Below are positions 34,818-38,168 of a DNA stretch of 38,168 nucleotides, piece by piece. The stretch's first letter is position 1, and each line of letters begins with the position of its first letter. A program made the translations under genes and the position numbers. The stretch is from Chamaesiphon sp. 336R_metabinner_41 (GTDB lineage: Bacteria > Cyanobacteriota > Cyanobacteriia > Cyanobacteriales > Chamaesiphonaceae), in NCBI GenBank assembly GCA_025359915.1, contig JANYDE010000112.1:1-38168 (forward strand), given 5' to 3'. Below the pieces are notes generated by a model. It made no database searches. It worked only from the letters and a program-made list of their open reading frames with translations, and was not told the origin of the DNA.

Positions 34818-35222
34818 CTAGGAAAAAATCTCACTATTGATTTGCAGCCAGTTTACCAATTTACTCATTCCTTCTTCCTGACTTTCCTGACTTGCTGCTA
34901 GCTCCAAGAAAAAATTTGCAGCATCAACTTCTGATGCCGTCAGTTCGATTCCATTAATCGATAAAAATGTGTAAACAGCAATCAGCGCAATTCTTTTGTT
35001 ACCATCGATAAAAGAATGATTCTTGACAAGTCCATAGCCATAAGCTGCTGCTAATGAGAATAAGGTTATATCATCACCATAACAATACAGATTTTTGGGT
35101 TTATTTAAGGTTGATTCTAAAGCACCTTCATTGAGGATGCCAGCATCACCACCAGATTGAACGATGATTTCATTGTGAATGGCACACACATCACGAGGAT
35201 CTAGCCAACAAGGTTCGCTCAT
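34818..35222 (-). CDS. doc: Doc family toxin (Fic fold)
   Basis: This is a 134-residue death-on-curing type toxin. The catalytic motif HSFIDGNKRIAL contains the histidine, Asp and GNKR of Doc kinases, which phosphorylate EF-Tu. The N-terminus LDPRDVCAIHNEIIVQSGG is typical. It overlaps the antitoxin gene by 4 bases. Confidence 0.9.
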   Translation of the reverse strand: MSEPCWLDPRDVCAIHNEIIVQSGGDAGILNEGALESTLNKPKNLYCYGDDITLFSLAAAYGYGLVKNHSFIDGNKRIALIAVYTFLSINGIELTASEVDAANFFLELAASQESQEEGMSKLVNWLQINSEIFS

Positions 35223-35440
35223 TTTGCTAACTCGATTAAGGCATTGCGATATTTTTTCATCCCTTCTCTAGCCGCTTCCATTTTAGCTGCGAAACTAGGC
35301 TCGTATGCGGAAATCTCATATCCCGATGGCGTTTTGGTGGCGAAGAGAGTATCGCCATCTTCAACACTCATGCTCGTTGCCATTTCTTTGGGAACAATGA
35401 TACTCAGTGAGTTACCGCGTTTTTTGATATTTAGCAGCAT
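35219..35440 (-). CDS. AbrB/MazE-type antitoxin
   Basis: This 73-residue SpoVT/AbrB swapped-hairpin protein (LNIKKRGNSLSIIVPKEMATSMSVEDGDTL) has a helical C-terminal tail (FAAKMEAAREGMKKYRNALIELAK) that should bind Doc. It precedes Doc on the minus strand with an ATGA overlap. Doc paired with an AbrB-type rather than Phd-type antitoxin is a known variant. Confidence 0.87.
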   Translation of the reverse strand: MLLNIKKRGNSLSIIVPKEMATSMSVEDGDTLFATKTPSGYEISAYEPSFAAKMEAAREGMKKYRNALIELAK

Positions 35441-35504
35441 AAGTACTTTTGGCTAGATAGAGGATCGATCTTTTCTCAATGTTACCACAAATGTTGTAAC
35501 GATC

Positions 35505-35700
35505 AAATTAACGACGATCGATCGAGATCGATCATTCCAACCGGATACAAAGATGCTCCTCAATATCGATCGAACCTCAAACACTGAAATTGTTGGCTTT
35601 CTCGAAGTAAGTAATCGATCGATCATTCCAACAGGATATAAAAATGCTCATCAACAGCGATCGAGTCTCAAACACTGAAATTGTTGGGTTTCGAGGGCTT
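35505..35700 (+). repeat. R repeats, copies 6 and 7 in tandem
   Basis: Two successive units share CGATCGATCATTCCAAC, GATACAAAGATGCTCCTCAA or its variant, and CTCAAACACTGAAATTGTTG, spaced about 91 bp apart. They occupy the 355-base gap between the AbrB antitoxin start and the DUF2281 gene. A TTGGGTTTCGAGGGCTTCAA hairpin with CCCA ends the second unit. Confidence 0.85.
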
Positions 35701-35795
35701 CAACCCAGCCCACAGCGAAAATTCCACTTATGAGTGCGATCCCACAGGTTTGAGCTAAAATAGGAATACATCTTTCAATTGCCCTTGATAATCGT

Positions 35796-36008
35796 ATGGA
35801 GCAAGCACTCCTCGAACAAATTCAGCGACTACCAGAATCGGTGCAGCAGGAAGCCCTGCAATATATTGAGGGTTTGGTTGCAAGGCATAATCAGTCGGTG
35901 CAAACACCCCCACTCAATCGAAAAGATGCTTTCGGCATCTGGAAGGGGGATGTGTGGATTTCTGATGATTTTAATGCGCCTTTAGATGATTTACAGGAAT
36001 ATATGTAA
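35796..36008 (+). CDS. DUF2281 antitoxin (VapB-like), copy 1
   Basis: This 70-residue protein, MEQALLEQIQRLPESVQQEAL, is the typical DUF2281 beginning of antitoxins linked to PIN toxins. The C-terminal DVWISDDFNAPLDDLQEYM is the likely toxin-binding tail. It is about 80% identical, by eye, to the protein at 37185. Its partner toxin is truncated, so it may be an orphan antitoxin. Confidence 0.85.
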   Translation: MEQALLEQIQRLPESVQQEALQYIEGLVARHNQSVQTPPLNRKDAFGIWKGDVWISDDFNAPLDDLQEYM

Positions 36009-36088
36009 TGGGTCGGTTTTTACTGGATACACACGTATTTCTGTGGCTGATTCAAGGCGATCCACAGTTGAGCGATTACTTCCGGTAG
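36008..36088 (+). pseudogene. Truncated PIN toxin (vapC) remnant
   Basis: MGRFLLDTHVFLWLIQGDPQ then LSD matches the start of the intact toxin at 37397, after which the frame enters a 45-nt small repeat (36077-36121) and stops at TAG 36086-36088. The insert lies after GAGCGAT, exactly where the intact gene reads GAGCGATCGAGCG. The remaining 100 or so residues are absent, and higB follows directly. Confidence 0.88.
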
Positions 36089-36141
36089 GCTATTGCAAAG
36101 CAAACGCTCCGCTACCGCCAATGAAATATGATAATTAAAAC

Positions 36142-36444
36142 GTGAGAATTTTATCAAAAAGAACATTACGAGAGTTTTGGGAAAGTTATCCTAAATATGC
36201 TGATGCCGAAGATCCTCTCAAGTCTTGGTATCGAGAGGCTAAACAGGCTAGTTGGCTGACTCCGGCAGATGTTAAAGAACAATATCGAAATGCGAGTATA
36301 CTGAGAAATAATCGAACCGTATTCAATATTGCAGGTAACAAATATCGATTAGTTGTTGAGATTAACTACGCATTGCAGATTATTTTTATCCGATTTGTTG
36401 GGACTCATCAAGATTACGATGCTGTTGATGTGGAGACAATATGA
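36142..36444 (+). CDS. higB: HigB family toxin
   Basis: This 100-residue toxin of the RelE superfamily begins MRILSKRTLREFWESYP from a GTG, followed by LKSWYREAKQASWLTPADVKEQY and NRTVFNIAGNKYRLVVEINYALQIIFIRFVGTH-DYD, the standard HigB pattern with the conserved basic and His residues. It overlaps higA by ATGA. Confidence 0.92.
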   Translation: MRILSKRTLREFWESYPKYADAEDPLKSWYREAKQASWLTPADVKEQYRNASILRNNRTVFNIAGNKYRLVVEINYALQIIFIRFVGTHQDYDAVDVETI

Positions 36445-36800
36445 ATACTGCTTTAATTAGACCGATTAAAACTGAAACTGATTATCGGGATGCATTGGAA
36501 CGAGCGGGAGCTTTGATGTCATCTCAGCCGAATACACCTGAATCTGATGAATTAGAAGTACTGGCAACTCTGATTGAGTTATATGAAGAGAAATATTTTC
36601 CGATCGGCTTACCAGATCCGATCGCCGCAATCGAGTTTCGACTAGAACAGTCAGATCGATCGACAGCCGATCTAATTCCAATTATTGGTAGCGAATATTT
36701 AGTAGCAGAAGTAATGTCTAAACGTCAAACTTTAACGCTAGAAATGATTCGCGCACTTCACCGTCAGTTGGATATTCCGGCAGATATCTTACTTCAATAA
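36441..36800 (+). CDS. higA: HigA antitoxin
   Basis: This 119-residue antitoxin has the N-terminal IRPIKTETDYRDALERAGALM and DELEVLATLIELYEEKYFPI of the COG5499 group, then PIAAIEFRLEQSDRSTADLIPIIGS with a helix-turn-helix. It matches the complete HigB to its left, unlike the HigA-like protein at 32386. Confidence 0.92.
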   Translation: MNTALIRPIKTETDYRDALERAGALMSSQPNTPESDELEVLATLIELYEEKYFPIGLPDPIAAIEFRLEQSDRSTADLIPIIGSEYLVAEVMSKRQTLTLEMIRALHRQLDIPADILLQ

Positions 36801-36804
36801 TCTC

Positions 36805-37135
36805 GTTCGATAATCATCAACATCGATCGATCCTAAAACCATCGCACCAAAGATCGATCGAATTAACGAAAATCGACCAAACCCAAGCTAATCGATCGAT
36901 CATTCCGACAGAATATAAAGATACTCCTCAATAGCGATCGATCGAACCTCAAACATTGAAATTGTCGGGTTTCTCGAACTAGGTAATCGTTGGCGGTAGC
37001 GGAGCGTTTGCTTTGCAATAGCCTACCGGAGGTAATCGATAATTTCAACAGGGTATAAAAATACTCCTCAACACTGATCGATCGAACCTCAAACACTGGA
37101 ATTGTTGGGTTTCGAGGCTCAACCCAATCTACAGA
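36805..37135 (+). repeat. R repeats, copies 8 and 9, with one 45-nt insert
   Basis: A full-length uninterrupted unit (36805-36989) carries all landmarks, from CATCGATCGATCC to TTGTCGGGTTTCTCGAACTA. A reverse-orientation 45-nt small repeat follows (36990-37034, between GGTAATCG and ATCGATAA), then a second unit from 37035. The units are spaced 140 bp, which is the 95-bp period plus the insert and small loss. Confidence 0.85.
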
Positions 37136-37184
37136 CTATTTGAGCTAAAATAAAAATATATCTTTAATTGCCCTTAATAATCGT

Positions 37185-37397
37185 ATGGAGCAAGCACTCC
37201 TCGAACAAATTCAGCGACTACCAGAGTCAGTCCAACAGGAAGCCTTGCATTATATTCAGGGTTTGGTTGCAAAGCATAATCAGTCAGTGCAAACACCCCC
37301 ACTCGATCGAAAGAATGCTTTCGGCATTTGGAAGGGACAGGTATGGATGGCTGATGATTTTAATGCTCCTTTAGATGATTTGCAGGAATATATGTAA
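37185..37397 (+). CDS. DUF2281 antitoxin (VapB-like), copy 2
   Basis: This is the 70-residue paralog of 35796, with the same N-terminal helix region and tail QVWMADDFNAPLDDLQEYM. Identity between the copies extends about 50 bases upstream into the promoter and into the toxin gene, so the pair arose by segmental duplication. The stop overlaps the toxin start (TAATG). Confidence 0.87.
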   Translation: MEQALLEQIQRLPESVQQEALHYIQGLVAKHNQSVQTPPLDRKNAFGIWKGQVWMADDFNAPLDDLQEYM

Positions 37398-37786
37398 TGG
37401 CAGAACGCTACTTGCTAGATACTCATGTATTTCTGTGGTTGATTCAAGACGATCCACAATTGAGCGATCGAGCGAGGGACATCATAGCTGATTATGAAAA
37501 TCAACTCAATTTTAGTGTAGTTAGTATTTGGGAAATTGTAATTAAGTTAAATATTGGCAAGTTAAAGATAGAGCATACGATCGAAGATATTTATACACTT
37601 TTAGCTCAACTCAATATTTTGATTTTACCGATCGAGCGTTCCGATCTGGATCGATATTTAGCGTTACCATTACATCATCGAGATCCTTTTGACAGGCTAA
37701 TCATCGCTCAAGCAATCGACCGAGAGTTAATACTCATAAGTGTCGATAGTTCTTTCGAGCCTTATTCAGTTCATAAATTATGGTAA
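37397..37786 (+). CDS. vapC: PIN domain toxin, VapC-type (intact copy)
   Basis: This 129-residue PIN nuclease begins RYLLDTHVFLWLIQDDPQLS with the first catalytic Asp8, has Glu in SVVSIWEIVIKLNIGKL, Asp in HHRDPFDRLIIAQA, and the last Asp in LISVDSSFEPY. All four acidic positions are present, so it should be active. It is the intact counterpart of the truncated gene at 36008. Confidence 0.92.
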   Translation: MAERYLLDTHVFLWLIQDDPQLSDRARDIIADYENQLNFSVVSIWEIVIKLNIGKLKIEHTIEDIYTLLAQLNILILPIERSDLDRYLALPLHHRDPFDRLIIAQAIDRELILISVDSSFEPYSVHKLW

Positions 37787-37793
37787 TTTCAGG

Positions 37794-38040
37794 TCGATCG
37801 ATAATTCCAACAGGATATAAAGCTGCTCCTCAACCGCGATCAATCGAACCTCAAACACTGAAATTATTAGGTTTCTCGAAATAGATAATCGATCGATCAT
37901 TCCAACAGGATATAAAGATACTCCTCAATACCGATCGATCGAACCTCAAACACTGAAATTGTTGGGTTTCTCGAATTAGGTAATCGATCGATCATTCCAA
38001 CAGGATATCAAGCTGCTCCTCAATACTGATCGATCGAGTC
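37794..38040 (+). repeat. R repeats, copies 10-12: 95-bp tandem array
   Basis: Three units repeat at exactly 95 bp (the ATTCC landmark falls at 37804, 37899 and 37994). The third is cut short before the relE/parE-like gene. Landmarks are CGATCGATCATTCCAACAGG, ATATAAAGATACTCCTCAA, CTCAAACACTGAAATTGTTG and GGGTTTCTCGAA. Confidence 0.92.
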
Positions 38041-38042
38041 TT

Positions 38043-38168
38043 TTACATCCGATTAAGCAATTCATCATACTCATCATGTGCGCCAATCCAATACCAGTAA
38101 ATATGGTCAGATTCCAATAAGCCGAGAACACGGTAGTTGAGGTTGACACGGGCAGAGTAAATCGGTTG
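38043..38168 (-). CDS. RelE/ParE family toxin, C-terminal part (cut by window end)
   Basis: The last 41 codons of a minus-strand gene read QPIYSARVNLNYRVLGLLES, then DHIYWYWIGAHDEYDELLNR and Met-stop. The YSARVNLNYRVLG strand and WIG-HDEYD end are typical of RelE/ParE toxins such as those near BrnT or HigB clusters. The antitoxin and N-terminus would lie to the right of the window. Confidence 0.8.
   Translation of the reverse strand, partial: QPIYSARVNLNYRVLGLLESDHIYWYWIGAHDEYDELLNRM

Noticed and set aside
34472-37096. Minus-strand frames in R repeats (for example 34472-34717 and 36863-37096) that translate to similar peptides such as EEYFYTLLKLSI
   Set aside because: The similarity comes from the R repeat itself; the frames are interrupted differently in each copy and lack ribosome-binding sites. 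31126-31338 is the same.
37794-38040. CRISPR array
   Set aside because: Units are 95 bp and nearly identical over their whole length with no variable spacers, and no cas gene is present.
37794-38040. Type III toxin-antitoxin RNA repeats
   Set aside because: Such RNA repeats precede a ToxN-type gene. Here the repeats precede and follow protein-type TA modules in both orientations, and no ToxN-like protein is visible.
30117-38168. Classical integron
   Set aside because: No tyrosine integrase is in the window and the repeats lack the paired simple-site structure of attC; only the cassette-like layout is similar.

Overview
The window looks cyanobacterial. It carries a CrtR-type beta-carotene hydroxylase, a cyanobacterial-type sucrose-phosphate phosphatase, a CYP110-like P450, several small cyanobacterial membrane families (DUF3120, DUF4870, DUF3082), and HIP1-type GCGATCGC sites (for example near 17015, 24920 and 32193). 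CGATCG-rich words are common throughout. I cannot fix the genus from sequence alone. I recognise no tRNA, rRNA or CRISPR array.

Positions 1 to about 30,000 are ordinary chromosome. In order they hold a DUF3120 membrane protein, an FHA-adenylate cyclase, a P450, a three-gene ABC-2 exporter, a secreted small protein, a 59-residue membrane protein, and a CPBP membrane protease. Next come topA, sucrose-phosphatase, two peroxiredoxin-type genes, and a ugd-uxs pair giving UDP-xylose. They are followed by a membrane-anchored WD40 protein, purF, a 1-Cys peroxiredoxin, murA, crtR, prfC, an MlaE-type permease, a DUF4870 gene, ispE, a DUF3082 gene and a conserved hypothetical. Gaps between these genes hold heptanucleotide tandem repeats, hairpins and short elements with terminal inverted repeats. 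One hairpin resembles an IS200/IS605 right end and contains the stop codon of a redoxin gene.

Positions 30,117 to 38,168 are different in kind: an island of type II toxin-antitoxin (TA) modules. In order these are BrnT-BrnA, a HicB-like protein with a HigA-like protein, YefM-YoeB (minus strand), HicB-like with a PIN toxin, AbrB-Doc (minus), DUF2281 with a truncated PIN toxin, HigB-HigA, DUF2281 with an intact PIN toxin, and the C-terminus of a RelE/ParE toxin running off the end. Most toxin-antitoxin pairs overlap by 1 to 4 bases.

The modules are separated by copies of one long intergenic repeat, called the R repeat here. It lies always in the same orientation whichever way the genes point, and it becomes a 95-bp tandem array near the right end. 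Much smaller elements of 22-25 or 45 nt have inserted into the R repeats and into genes, mostly at GAT|CGA sites. They behave like the small dispersed repeats known from Nostoc punctiforme. Empty and filled sites can be compared inside the window: one insertion frameshifts an Rpn-family gene by 22 nt, and another truncates a vapC whose intact paralog lies 1.4 kb away. BrnT-BrnA sits between two direct R copies in the middle of the broken Rpn gene. This repeat-bounded TA array is the most interesting part of the window.
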